From Leptotrichia sp. oral taxon 879 str. F0557 (GTDB taxonomy: Bacteria; Fusobacteriota; Fusobacteriia; Fusobacteriales; Leptotrichiaceae), in the NCBI RefSeq assembly GCF_000469385.1, contig NZ_KI271332.1, forward strand, positions 1 through 38,269: 38,269 nucleotides of DNA, given 5' to 3'. The notes beneath the pieces were generated by a model. It was not told the DNA's origin. It ran no database searches and was given only the letters and a program-made list of their open reading frames with translations. Shown piece by piece: positions 25,004 to 32,864 of the stretch (the stretch's first letter is position 1; each line of letters begins with the position of its first letter). A program made the position numbers and the translations under genes.

Positions 25004-25810
25004 ATGGAAATTCAGGATTTTCGAGAAAGTTCACATAGCAGTTATTTTAAAGAATGGTATGGGAAAGTTATTTGGAAAGGTGAAGAAATACGAGTAAGTC
25101 TAACAATTTCCAAAAAATATGATAATGTTGAACTTGAAAAAGAAAAAATGTTTAAAATTTTGGAAGAATTGTATTTTAATCAGGATGAATGGAATAAAAA
25201 AGTGAAAGATACGATGGTTAAGTATTTTTATGATGTGCTGAATGATGATTTTTTTGATGATGGAGTATTTCCAGAGTATCCAACTTGCTATGATATGTTA
25301 TTTGAAATTTTAAAAGACGATTTTACAAAAGAAGAAGCAGAAAGAATATGGAAAACAAAAGTATTTCCATTGGATAAGTATAGAAATTATATTTTTGTTG
25401 ATAATATTCAGATAACAAGTGAAGGAAATTTTTATTTTGAAGTAGCTGATGATTATACAGTTGTGGGGGATAACTGGATTTGGTTAAAAGGGAATATTGA
25501 TAAGGGATTTTTTGCTGCAAGTTTTGATGATCTTTTTGAATTTGTCACTGACTTAGAATTAAATGACGAGTTTTCTTCAATTCTTCGGGAAAAATTTAAA
25601 ATAGGTTATGCAGATGCTAGTAGTTTTTTTGTATCAAGAAGAGAAGGCTTGACAAAACTTTATTATAAGAAGAATCACAAATTAGCGGCAATTGGAAATT
25701 ATAAATCTGGAAAAAAAGAGGGAATTTGGAAATTCTATGATGAGGATGGGAAATTGACTAAAAAGGTTAATTATGTTAATGATATTGCTGAGGAAGAAGT
25801 TGTTTATTGA
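25004..25810 (+). CDS. DUF2262-like protein with C-terminal MORN repeat
   Basis: The 268-residue protein begins with a DUF2262-like domain (KVIWKGEEIRVSLTI, QDEWNKKVKDTMVKYFYDVL, the FYFEVADDYTVVGDNWIWLKG core). It ends with a MORN-2 type tail from about residue 215 (LTKLYYKKNHKLAAIGNYKS, GKKEGIWKFYDEDGKLTKK). It is a longer paralogue of the gene before it. Its 3' end is the left part of a segmental duplication: the MORN tail recurs as a broken copy at 26701-26781. AAGGA ribosome site. Function unknown. Confidence 0.78.
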   Translation: MEIQDFRESSHSSYFKEWYGKVIWKGEEIRVSLTISKKYDNVELEKEKMFKILEELYFNQDEWNKKVKDTMVKYFYDVLNDDFFDDGVFPEYPTCYDMLFEILKDDFTKEEAERIWKTKVFPLDKYRNYIFVDNIQITSEGNFYFEVADDYTVVGDNWIWLKGNIDKGFFAASFDDLFEFVTDLELNDEFSSILREKFKIGYADASSFFVSRREGLTKLYYKKNHKLAAIGNYKSGKKEGIWKFYDEDGKLTKKVNYVNDIAEEEVVY

Positions 25811-25968
25811 AATAATAGAATAAAAATTAGAAAGAAAAATTTAAAAGATGGCAGTAAAGTCAAAAAGATAATTAAAAATGGAAGAATATTTTAAACAAAA
25901 TGGGATAGAGTATGATAAAAATTTTGTTTATGGTATTAATTAAAAAAGAAAGAAATTTTGAATTTGTA
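25731..25968 (+). repeat. Segmental duplication, copy A
   Basis: This block covers the MORN tail of the DUF2262-MORN gene, the gap after it and a broken start of the small gene that is repeated at 26808. It matches 26702-26928 in the same order and orientation, with substitutions and small indels. Confidence 0.8.
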
Positions 25969-25970
25969 AC
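25878..25970 (+). pseudogene. Broken copy of the small gene found at 26808
   Basis: The frame MEEYFKQNGIEYDKNFVYGIN stops, then continues shifted as KRKKFEFV-like text. It corresponds to residues 12-40 of the 26808 gene (VEEYFKQNGIEYDKNFIYAI, then KRKKFEF). The upstream part survives only as MAVKSKR from 25848 before a stop. It is a truncated relic belonging to copy A of the segmental duplication. Confidence 0.7.
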
Positions 25971-26009
25971 TGAAATTTTTTGTATTTTGCGAAGGGAGAA
26001 TATTGATTT

Positions 26010-26384
26010 ATGTTTTCAATATTAGGTGCAGTATTATTTGGAGTTATAGCAATTATGACAGTTTTTGTTGCCTGCGGTTTGCCTTTGGGGGAATTTACAA
26101 TGGGTGGACAACATAAAATCTTACCTAAGAAATTTAGAGTTATGGCAGTCATTTCAGTGGGTATCCAAATTTTTGTAATGATAATTATTTTGCAAGCCGG
26201 AGGTTTTATTTCCTTGTGGCTGTCTTTTAAGGTTACTAAATATATTTGTTTCTTCTTTGCTGCCTACCTATCTCTGAATACTATTATGAACATGATTTCA
26301 AAAAGCAGGAAAGAAAAATATGTTATGACTCCGCTTTCACTTATAGCCGGAATATGTTTTTGGATAACGGCATTTCAGATGTAG
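26010..26384 (+). CDS. Small integral membrane protein of unknown function
   Basis: The 124-residue protein has four hydrophobic segments (about residues 3-25, 44-65, 70-92 and 103-122). The loop after the first, GEFTMGGQHKILPKKFR, is polar and looks like a conserved signature (the QHKILP element recalls a widespread family of small membrane proteins in Firmicutes and Fusobacteria). AGGGAG lies about 11 nt before the ATG. It lies between the two arms of the segmental duplication, so it may have been inserted there or carried with it. No function assigned. Confidence 0.75.
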   Translation: MFSILGAVLFGVIAIMTVFVACGLPLGEFTMGGQHKILPKKFRVMAVISVGIQIFVMIIILQAGGFISLWLSFKVTKYICFFFAAYLSLNTIMNMISKSRKEKYVMTPLSLIAGICFWITAFQM

Positions 26385-26700
26385 TATGTAAAATAAGGAT
26401 AATTTATAGTGCATCAAATTCGAAATTTAAAGTAAAAAATATGTACAAAAAAATTTATTTTTAGTATTGATTATTTATAAACTCATGTATTTTTAATTAT
26501 ATATAATAAAACATTACATTTTTTTGATTGGTGCTATTTAATAACTAATTTATTTATATTTTTATAGCATTATGTAGTAGATAAAAAATCTAAAAAGAAT
26601 ATGTTAATCCTATATGGATTTTAACTTGATTCACAAAATTTAAAAAATATAATAGAAACTATTTATTGTATATGTCTTTTCGAAAAACTTATATTATTAT
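26385..26700. other. Gene-free AT-rich stretch
   Basis: I see no gene, RNA or convincing promoter here. Short runs of A and T dominate. The stretch between 26425 and 26460 (AAAGTAAAAAATATGTAC and following) weakly resembles 37325-37360, but too little to call a repeat. Confidence 0.5.
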
Positions 26701-26781
26701 GAATTTTATGATTAGGATAGAAAATTGACTAAAAAGGTTAATTATGTTAATGATGTTACTGAGAAAGAATTTATTTTCTGA
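26701..26781 (+). pseudogene. Relic of a second DUF2262-MORN gene tail
   Basis: In frame, this reads EFYD, stop, then DRKLTKKVNYVNDVTEKEFI and F, stop. It is the counterpart of KFYDEDGKLTKKVNYVNDIA at the end of the 25004 gene. Only the last 27 codons remain. It forms the left part of copy B of the segmental duplication. Confidence 0.75.
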
Positions 26782-26928
26782 AAAAAATAGGAAAGAGAAC
26801 TTTTTAAATGCCAGAAAAATCAAAAGAACAGTTCAAAGTAGAAGAATATTTCAAGCAAAATGGGATAGAGTATGATAAAAATTTTATTTACGCTATTATA
26901 AAGAGAAAGAAATTTGAATTCATTTTTG
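26702..26928 (+). repeat. Segmental duplication, copy B
   Basis: Counterpart of 25731-25968. In this copy the small gene at the right end is nearly intact while the DUF2262 tail at the left is a relic; in copy A the reverse is true. Confidence 0.8.
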
Positions 26929-27279
26929 ATGATGGGACTTATTGGATTGATTATGAAAGCAGGGATGAAGCCGTGTTATATACTTTTTAAGGAGAATGAA
27001 ATATTATTTTTCGAAGTTGGGATGCTTGGTGGAATTAAAGGGCTTTTAACAAGAATAGATGTTGATGATATAGAAAAAATTGATTTAAAAAAAGGAATCG
27101 TAAACTATAAATTTACAATATCAGTAAGAGTTGGGGATAAAATAAAAAAAGAAATAATAAATTTTACCCAAATTAATGGAAAGGCATGGTGGATACAGAA
27201 CAGAAATAATTTGATTGAAAGTGGATACTTTGAAAAATTGGCTGAAAGAGTGGGCAAAAGAAGAATGTTGGAACAATAA
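26808..27279 (+). pseudogene. Small hypothetical gene broken by a frameshift in a T run
   Basis: The first frame (from ATG 26808, MPEKSKEQFKVEEYFKQNGI onward) reaches DEAVLYTF and stops at 26990. The +1 frame continues as KENEILFFEVGMLGGIKGLL to 27279. The shift falls in ACTTTTTAAGG at about 26978-26988: with four instead of five T the text reads VLYTFKENEILFFEVG without a break, giving about 157 residues. The paralogue at 28769 is intact and has the matching IIILFKKDNIEIFS, which supports the repair. The protein has a PH-like strand-rich pattern ending in a helix (WWIQNRNNLIE); family unknown. It may be a sequencing error, a mutation or phase variation. Confidence 0.75.
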
Positions 27280-27301
27280 ATAAAAAAAGAAAGGTGACTT
27301 T

Positions 27302-28357
27302 ATGAAAAAAAGATTACTTTTATTGCTAATTTTAGCAACTTTTGTAGTATCTTGCGGGAACGGAGGCAAAAATTCAAACGCAAATACAGAAGTTCAAAAG
27401 AGTGAAAAAAATAGCAAAGAAATTGATAATAGTTTTGATTTTGAGATATATGGAGAAACATTGGAAGAGGCTCATAAAAATTTTAAGACAAAGATTGTCG
27501 ATGGACAAAAAACGGAATTTGTGCCAGATGGAAAACCAGGTATTCCGCCTAAAAACAGTAAGTTTTCATTGGTAAATTATCCATCAAAATTAGGAGAAAT
27601 GCCAATGTATATTACAGCAAAAGAAAATAACGGGAAAAAATATCCAGCGATCATATATTTAAATGGTGGATTTGGTGGAATTGGAGATAGTGAGTTTGGC
27701 TGGGATGAAGAATCGCCTAAAAATAATTATCAAGGGGCAGGTGCATTTAAAAGAGATGATTTTGTACTTGCAATACCAAGTGCTAGAGGAGAAAATGCAA
27801 ATCCTGGAAAATATGAAATGTTTTATGGGGAAATTGAAGACTTGGAAGAAGCTAGAAAATATGTGGCATCACTTCCTTATGTTGATCCAAATAGAATTTA
27901 TCTTGTTGGACACAGTACAGGTGGGACAAAGGCGTTGCTTCTAAGCGAATATTCAAAAGGTTTTCGAGCAGTTTTTGCAATAGGTGGCTTGCCAGATTTC
28001 TTTTGGGCAACAGAAAAACCGGATGAATATGGCGGAGTTCCATTTGATTTGACAAATCCTAGAGAAATAGCAGTAAGATCGTCACTTCGATACGTCCGTT
28101 CAATAACATCACCAACTTTCCACTTTGAAGGGCAAGAAGAAAGAAGAGATATTTTATTCGAGCCTATGCAAAAAGCCGCAGACAAATACAAAATACCATT
28201 CAAGAAATACCAAATTGCAGGTGGAGATCATTTTAATATACTTTATCCATTAACAACAATGATTGCACAAAAAATACTAGCTGATACAGGGGTGAAAACG
28301 AATATTCAGTTTAGTGATGGGGATTTGGATGTGATTTCAAAAGGAATTGTTAAATAG
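27302..28357 (+). CDS. Lipoprotein alpha/beta hydrolase (prolyl-oligopeptidase-type esterase)
   Basis: The 351-residue protein starts with a lipoprotein signal peptide ending in the lipobox VVSC (Cys18). An alpha/beta hydrolase domain follows: YPAIIYLNGGFGG (oxyanion region), the nucleophile elbow GHSTGG with Ser205, and His310 in GGDHFN. It is probably an esterase or peptidase anchored to the membrane and acting outside the cytoplasm. The WDEESPKNNYQGAGAF and LPYVDPNRIYLVGHS segments are typical of dienelactone-hydrolase/S9 relatives. The ribosome site is AAAGGTGA. Substrate unknown. Neighbours are broken small genes, so no pathway is implied. Confidence 0.88.
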   Translation: MKKRLLLLLILATFVVSCGNGGKNSNANTEVQKSEKNSKEIDNSFDFEIYGETLEEAHKNFKTKIVDGQKTEFVPDGKPGIPPKNSKFSLVNYPSKLGEMPMYITAKENNGKKYPAIIYLNGGFGGIGDSEFGWDEESPKNNYQGAGAFKRDDFVLAIPSARGENANPGKYEMFYGEIEDLEEARKYVASLPYVDPNRIYLVGHSTGGTKALLLSEYSKGFRAVFAIGGLPDFFWATEKPDEYGGVPFDLTNPREIAVRSSLRYVRSITSPTFHFEGQEERRDILFEPMQKAADKYKIPFKKYQIAGGDHFNILYPLTTMIAQKILADTGVKTNIQFSDGDLDVISKGIVK

Positions 28358-28475
28358 CAGATAATTTGATTTCAGAAAGTTGATTGAAAATGAAAAATTG
28401 TAGATGTAAAGTAAGAAGATACGACTTAGAAAATAAATTCAAGTTTTTGGGATAATTTGAAAAAAGGAGATGTTT

Positions 28476-28755
28476 ATGTGGTCAAAAGGAATTGAGTATA
28501 GAAAACGAGAAAAAGAAAAGCTCTCTAAAATAAGTTCAAAAGATTTGCCGTTTGATGTGTTTGTAAAAAATGGAGAATTAGTCAGCTGGAGAAGAAGTGG
28601 CTGGTGTAAGAGATCTTATCAGTTTTACAAAAAAAGCTGTAATCGGAATTTTAGAAGAAATAAAAATATTGAAACTTCAGTTAAAGGGAATTATTATAGA
28701 AAGTGCTATGAGTTGCAGTATGCTTGGATTTAACAAAAAATTTTCAGATGACTAG
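28476..28755 (+). pseudogene. Small hypothetical gene broken by a frameshift
   Basis: From ATG 28476 (GGAG at 28466-28469; an ATG at 28470 overlaps the ribosome site) the frame reads MWSKGIEYRKREKEKLSKIS and on to FVKNGELVS, then becomes implausible (WRRSGWCKRSYQF) and stops at 28733. The +1 frame from the same point reads AGEEVAGVRDLISFTKKAVI, then GILEEIKILKLQLKGIIIES, ending at 28755, which is far more protein-like. Removing one base near 28586 restores a protein of about 92 residues with a C-terminal amphipathic helix. Family not recognised. Confidence 0.6.
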
Positions 28756-28768
28756 GAGATAAAAAATT

Positions 28769-29215
28769 ATGCGAACTATCAAAGAATGGAATAAAATAAT
28801 AGAAAATTATTTTAATGAAAATAATATTGAGTATGACAGGAATTATTTGTGTTTTTTTCCTGAAATCAATTTTATAAAAGTATTTTTTGATAAAAATCTT
28901 TTTTATGATTTTAACAAGGATTTGAAAGGAAGTATCATAATTTTGTTTAAGAAAGATAATATAGAAATATTTTCGTGTGATGTAACATTTAAAATATCTT
29001 CTGGAATGGAGCTTTCAAATATAGGTAAAATGAGGAAAATAATCCCACGGGAAAAAGTGAAGGTTTTAAAATTAGTAAAAAAAATAATGAGATATAAATT
29101 ATATTTTAAATTAGATAATGAAGGTAAAGTTTTTAGAATTGAGAAATTTTTTAGATTTAATAAAAGTTGGATATCTGAAAATATAAATTATTTGATAGAA
29201 AATAAACTGATATAA
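28769..29215 (+). CDS. Hypothetical protein, intact paralogue of the broken 26808 gene
   Basis: This 148-residue protein shares with the 26808 gene the start IIENYFNENNIEYDRNYLCF (against VEEYFKQNGIEYDKNFIYAI), a central IIILFKKDNIEIFS and the closing pattern FNKSWISENINYLIENKLI (against GKAWWIQNRNNLIESGYFE). It has no signal peptide or membrane segment. AGGAG precedes the ATG. The strand-rich body with a terminal helix could be a PH-like fold, but this is only an impression. Function unknown. Confidence 0.75.
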   Translation: MRTIKEWNKIIENYFNENNIEYDRNYLCFFPEINFIKVFFDKNLFYDFNKDLKGSIIILFKKDNIEIFSCDVTFKISSGMELSNIGKMRKIIPREKVKVLKLVKKIMRYKLYFKLDNEGKVFRIEKFFRFNKSWISENINYLIENKLI

Positions 29216-29271
29216 CTTCATAATGAAGAAAACGACTGAAAAAATAAAATTTATGATATGGAGAAAAATTA

Positions 29272-30237
29272 ATGAAAAGAAAAATACTGTTTTTAATTAT
29301 GTTATTAACATTTGTAATGTCTTGTGGGAGTAAAAAAAATAGCGATAGTAATGGTAATGACTTAAAAGATGTTGGAAAGTTTAATTATTATGCGAGTGTC
29401 TATAATGATATGTCAGAGATTAATGCAGGAATTTCTGAATATTTTAGGGAAGCAGGAGAAGCGGAGAAGATTAAAAAGTCTGAAACTGTGAAAAATATAA
29501 CTGTCAATGAAGGTACGATTGAGAAACTTCAAAAAGGGATTTCTATAAATTATAAAATGGAAAATCTGGATAAGGTGGCGAAGGAATTGCTGCCAGTATT
29601 GAAAGAATTAAAAATTGTTACAGATGATATGAATAATTATTATTCTGGAAAAGATTATACAAGTGATAATTTTGCAAAGGCACAGGAGTTACATACCAAA
29701 TTTCTTGCAATTATAAAAAAATATGAAAAACTTGATAATGAATTTGGAGCTGCACTTGTGGTACGGGAAAAGGAAAATTTTGAAAGTAGCTTGAACAAAT
29801 ATAAGAAAGACAATAGTTTGATAAAGTATAATATGCTTGTATTAATAAATGAGTCCAAAAATTTTATTGGAGAAATGAAAACTCAAAATCTGAATACAGC
29901 AAACTATACTCAAGGCGACTTGACAAAGTTAAAGCCAATACAGCAAAGAATAGTAGAAACTTCAAATAATCTTCAGAAGCTGATAAAGGATGAAAAACAG
30001 CTAAAAAAAGAGAAATTTAGAGCTCAAGAATTTAAAACGTTCCAACGCAGTCTTGCGAGTTACAGGGCTTCTATAGCTTCATTTATTTCAAGAATAGAAA
30101 GAAAGTACCCAGCCAATCCTGGGGAAATTAAACAGCCTTGGATGACAGAAAGTACAGAAGGCATGCCTAACAATGTCTTGAGGGAATATGGAAATCTGGT
30201 TGATGATTATAACAGCATTATGGGAAAATCGAATTAA
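29272..30237 (+). CDS. DUF3829 (YiiG-like) lipoprotein
   Basis: The 321-residue protein has a lipoprotein signal with lipobox FVMSC (Cys18) and then a long, mostly helical body: KFNYYASVYNDMSEINAGIS, a central LDKVAKELLPVLKELKIVTD and YYSGKDYTSDNFAKAQELH, ending in NVLREYGNLVDDYNSIM. This matches DUF3829/YiiG lipoproteins as I recall them. YiiG has no proven role; it is an envelope protein. TGGAG lies before the ATG. It follows the hypothetical gene by 56 nt and is followed by the toxin-antitoxin promoter. Confidence 0.85.
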   Translation: MKRKILFLIMLLTFVMSCGSKKNSDSNGNDLKDVGKFNYYASVYNDMSEINAGISEYFREAGEAEKIKKSETVKNITVNEGTIEKLQKGISINYKMENLDKVAKELLPVLKELKIVTDDMNNYYSGKDYTSDNFAKAQELHTKFLAIIKKYEKLDNEFGAALVVREKENFESSLNKYKKDNSLIKYNMLVLINESKNFIGEMKTQNLNTANYTQGDLTKLKPIQQRIVETSNNLQKLIKDEKQLKKEKFRAQEFKTFQRSLASYRASIASFISRIERKYPANPGEIKQPWMTESTEGMPNNVLREYGNLVDDYNSIMGKSN

Positions 30238-30289
30238 TTTACTGAGTTAGAGTTTTTTTATGAAAATATAAATAATTTAAAATATGAGG

Positions 30290-30318
30290 TTGATTTTTAC
30301 ACTATTTAATAATATAAT
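30290..30318 (+). promoter_or_regulatory. Promoter of the DinJ-YafQ operon
   Basis: TTGATT at 30290-30295 and TATAAT at 30313-30318 are separated by 17 nt, the ideal spacing, 40 nt ahead of the antitoxin ATG. Confidence 0.75.
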
Positions 30319-30322
30319 TACG

Positions 30323-30344
30323 TTGTATAACAAAAGTATTACAA
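30323..30344 (+). promoter_or_regulatory. Probable antitoxin operator
   Basis: TTGTATAACAA (30323-30333) is a palindrome (TTGT-ATA-ACAA), and TTGTA...TACAA arms span 30323-30344. It lies just after the -10 element and resembles the TTGTAATTACAA-type operators of RelB/DinJ antitoxins, so autoregulation by the encoded antitoxin or complex is likely. Confidence 0.6.
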
Positions 30345-30357
30345 AGGAGTGGTAAAA

Positions 30358-30621
30358 ATGGCTACAGTAACAGCTAGAGTTGACGAAAATGTAAAAAAAG
30401 AAGCGGAAACATTATTTAAAAAAATGGGGCTTAATATGAGTACTGCTATGAATTTATTTTTGAAGAAGTGTATTTTGGAGCAGGGAATTCCGTTTGAGTT
30501 GAAAATGCCGAATAAGGAAACTTTAAAGGCAATGCAGGAAACTGAAGATATTTTAAGTGGTAAAATTGAGAGAAAAGGGTATAAAAGTGCCGAAGAATTA
30601 TTTGAGGATTTAGGGGTTTAG
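30358..30621 (+). CDS. dinJ: RelB/DinJ family antitoxin
   Basis: The 87-residue antitoxin has an N-terminal ribbon-helix-helix domain (TVTARVDENVKKEAETLFKK, MGLNMSTAMNLFLKKCI), then a C-terminal toxin-binding stretch (NKETLKAMQETEDILSGKIE). It should neutralise the YafQ toxin encoded next and repress their shared promoter. ATG 30358 is chosen because AAGGAG lies directly upstream; the in-frame GTG at 30349 overlaps that site. The toxin gene follows with a 3-nt gap. Confidence 0.92.
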   Translation: MATVTARVDENVKKEAETLFKKMGLNMSTAMNLFLKKCILEQGIPFELKMPNKETLKAMQETEDILSGKIERKGYKSAEELFEDLGV

Positions 30622-30624
30622 TTG

Positions 30625-30900
30625 ATGAAATTGACAATAAAGACAACCAAAAGGTTTGACAAGGACTTAAAAAAATTAAAGAAAAGAAAATATGATTTAA
30701 CATTACTGGCACAGATTATTAATAAATTATCTGACAGTGAAATTTTGCCTGAAAAATATAGAGATCATTATCTTGCTGGGGACTATAAAGGATTTAGAGA
30801 ATGCCATATTCAGCCTGACTGGCTTTTGATTTATAAAATTGAAAAAAATATTTTGGTTTTAACGTTGTCAAGAACTGGGACACATTCGGATTTGTTTTAA
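30625..30900 (+). CDS. yafQ: YafQ family mRNA interferase toxin
   Basis: The 91-residue RelE-superfamily toxin cleaves mRNA on the ribosome in characterised members. The residues known to matter in E. coli YafQ have counterparts: His in RDHYL, His and Asp in CHIQPDW, and the C-terminal His in GTHSDLF. The toxin therefore looks active. The start is ATG 30625, 3 nt after the antitoxin stop; a TTG directly precedes it in frame. Translation is probably coupled to that of the antitoxin. The pair sits alone between a DUF3829 lipoprotein and a broken OmpA-type gene. Confidence 0.92.
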   Translation: MKLTIKTTKRFDKDLKKLKKRKYDLTLLAQIINKLSDSEILPEKYRDHYLAGDYKGFRECHIQPDWLLIYKIEKNILVLTLSRTGTHSDLF

Positions 30901-30914
30901 GTTGGAGGAATTTT

Positions 30915-31700
30915 ATGAAAAAAATTATTTTATTTTGTCAGTTATTATTTTTGATAAATTTATTTTCTCAAGATGGAAATATCAAAGAATTTAATGATTC
31001 AAAAGGAAACATTTCTGGATATTCAATGGCAGATTTTGATTTTAAAGGGTATTATAAAAAAATTAAAGAATTTGAAGAAAAAATTGAAAATGGCGATGTA
31101 AAAGCGATGAATAATTTAGCAAATTTTTATGCTAAACATGACCAAATTGAACAAGCTGAAAAGTATTATAAAATGGCAATCCAAAATGGTTCTAAAAAAG
31201 CTAAGAAAAATTTGAAGATTTTGGAAAAATTTCCACTTATGAGTGATCCGATGGTTATGGACGATTTGGCTTAGGATATTCCAATGGAAGATGTTAAAGG
31301 TGAGATAAAAATTGCAATTAGAGGATTTAAAGAAAATGGTAAAGATTTAAATGAGTTTGAACGAAATAGAATGAAAGGTATTGTTAGAAAAATTTGGAAT
31401 AAACTTTATGAAAGTGCAGATTTGGAATTTATTGGATATAATGATAATACAGAAAATAAAAAATTATCATTGGAAAGAGCTAAAAGACTTGCAGAGTTAT
31501 TTCGTGAAAGTGGATTGAAAGATGAAATGCGAATTGTAAAAGTTTTGGGAAAAGGCTCTGAAAATTCAAGTGATACTAATGATACAGTAGAAGGAAGATA
31601 TAATAATAGAAGAGTTGAAATTATTGGAAAAAATGTAGTTGAAAAAAATTTTGATTTAAGTTTATTTAATGAACTAAAAAATCAATTGGAAGATGAGTAA
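30915..31700 (+). pseudogene. Secreted TPR/Sel1 plus OmpA-like protein split by an in-frame TAG
   Basis: The first part (30915-31274) encodes a signal peptide (KKIILFCQLLFLINLFSQ), a linker and one or two TPR/Sel1-like helices (GDVKAMNNLANFYAKHDQIE, QAEKYYKMAIQNGSKKAKKN), ending DDLA-stop. The same frame continues right after TAG (31272-31274) with DIPMEDVKGEIKIAIRG and an OmpA-like domain: FIGYNDNTENKKLSLERAKR, GKGSE, EGRYNNRRVEI. The OmpA part alone (ATG 31284) lacks a signal peptide, although OmpA domains work outside the cytoplasm. A single nonsense change in a gene of 261 codons is therefore the simplest reading. Two separate proteins or stop read-through remain possible. Confidence 0.7.
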
Positions 31701-31772
31701 TTTTTATAATTTTTAGAAAATAAAATTTTTAGATTAAAATAAATAAAAGTTTAAAAGAAAGGAAGTATGAAA

Positions 31773-32831
31773 ATGAACTATAAAATTGCAGTATTAAATG
31801 GAGATGGAATTGGACCGGAAATAGTGGCTGAGGCGATAAAGGTTTTGGATAAGGTTGGAGAGAAGTTTGGACATGAATTTGAGTATGTTCGGGGGTATCT
31901 TGGAGGGGAGTCTGTGGATAACTATGGAGTGCCTTTGTCAAGTGAAACTGTGGAAGTTTGTAAAAATAGTGATGCTATTTTGCTTGGAGCTATTGGTGGG
32001 CCTAAATGGGATAATATTGAGCCTGAGAAACGTCCTGAGAGAGGGCTTCTTGCGATTAGGAAGGAACTTGGAGTTTATACGAATTTGCGACCTGCTATTT
32101 TGTTTAAATCGTTAAAAAGTGCGAGTCCTTTGAAGGAAGAAATAATTGGAGATGGGCTTGATGTGATGATTGTAAGGGAGCTTACTGGAGGGCTTTATTT
32201 TGGGCATAGGGAATATTCTGATGAAAAGGCGTTTGATACACTTCCTTACACAAGATCTGAAATTGAAAGAATTGCGAAAAAAGCGTTTGAAATTGCAAAA
32301 CTTAGAAATAAAAAACTTACGAGTGTAGATAAACACAATGTTTTGGACACTTCAAAATTGTGGAGAAAAGTTGTGGAGGAAATTTCAAAAGATTATCCAG
32401 AAGTGGAAGTTTCGCACATGTATGTGGATAATGCCGCAATGCAGCTGATTGCTAATCCTAGACAATTTGACGTAATTTTGACTGAAAATATGTTTGGAGA
32501 TATTTTATCAGATGAGGCTTCAATGCTTACAGGATCACTTGGAATGCTGCCATCAGCGAGTCTTGGAGATGGAAAAGTCGGACTTTATGAGCCAAGTCAC
32601 GGTTCAGCACCTGATATAGCTGGAAAAAATATTGCAAACCCAATAGCGACAATACTTTCGGCAGTAATGATGTTAAGATATTCATTTAATCTTCAAAAAG
32701 AGGCTGATGCGATAGAAAAAGCTGTGGAAGAAGTGCTGGAAGCAGGATTTAGAACGGCTGATATTTATACAGATGGTATGCAGAAAGTTGGAACTGATGA
32801 AATGGGAACTGAGATTGCTAATAGAATTTAG
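31773..32831 (+). CDS. leuB: 3-isopropylmalate dehydrogenase
   Basis: LeuB oxidises and decarboxylates 3-isopropylmalate with NAD. The 352-residue protein begins [15 protein letters not shown] and has [21 protein letters not shown] with the substrate arginines, [33 protein letters not shown], and the NAD motif [23 protein letters not shown] 31773 is preferred over 31767 because AAGGA lies 9-10 nt ahead of it but only 3-4 nt from the earlier one. It is 7 kb downstream of leuD. It probably has its own transcription start in the 70-nt gap after the OmpA-like gene, although I cannot identify a clear promoter there. Confidence 0.97.
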   Translation: MNYKIAVLNGDGIGPEIVAEAIKVLDKVGEKFGHEFEYVRGYLGGESVDNYGVPLSSETVEVCKNSDAILLGAIGGPKWDNIEPEKRPERGLLAIRKELGVYTNLRPAILFKSLKSASPLKEEIIGDGLDVMIVRELTGGLYFGHREYSDEKAFDTLPYTRSEIERIAKKAFEIAKLRNKKLTSVDKHNVLDTSKLWRKVVEEISKDYPEVEVSHMYVDNAAMQLIANPRQFDVILTENMFGDILSDEASMLTGSLGMLPSASLGDGKVGLYEPSHGSAPDIAGKNIANPIATILSAVMMLRYSFNLQKEADAIEKAVEEVLEAGFRTADIYTDGMQKVGTDEMGTEIANRI

Positions 32832-32864
32832 GATCTAAAAATTTTGGAAAAGAAGGATATTTTT

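Noticed and set aside
26246-26464. Plus-strand open frame overlapping the small membrane protein gene
   Set aside because: It is an out-of-frame shadow of the membrane protein and has no ribosome site.
30915-31274. Treating the TPR part and OmpA part as two normal genes
   Set aside because: The second part has no signal peptide, and both lie in one frame separated by a single stop, so a split gene is more likely, though not proven.
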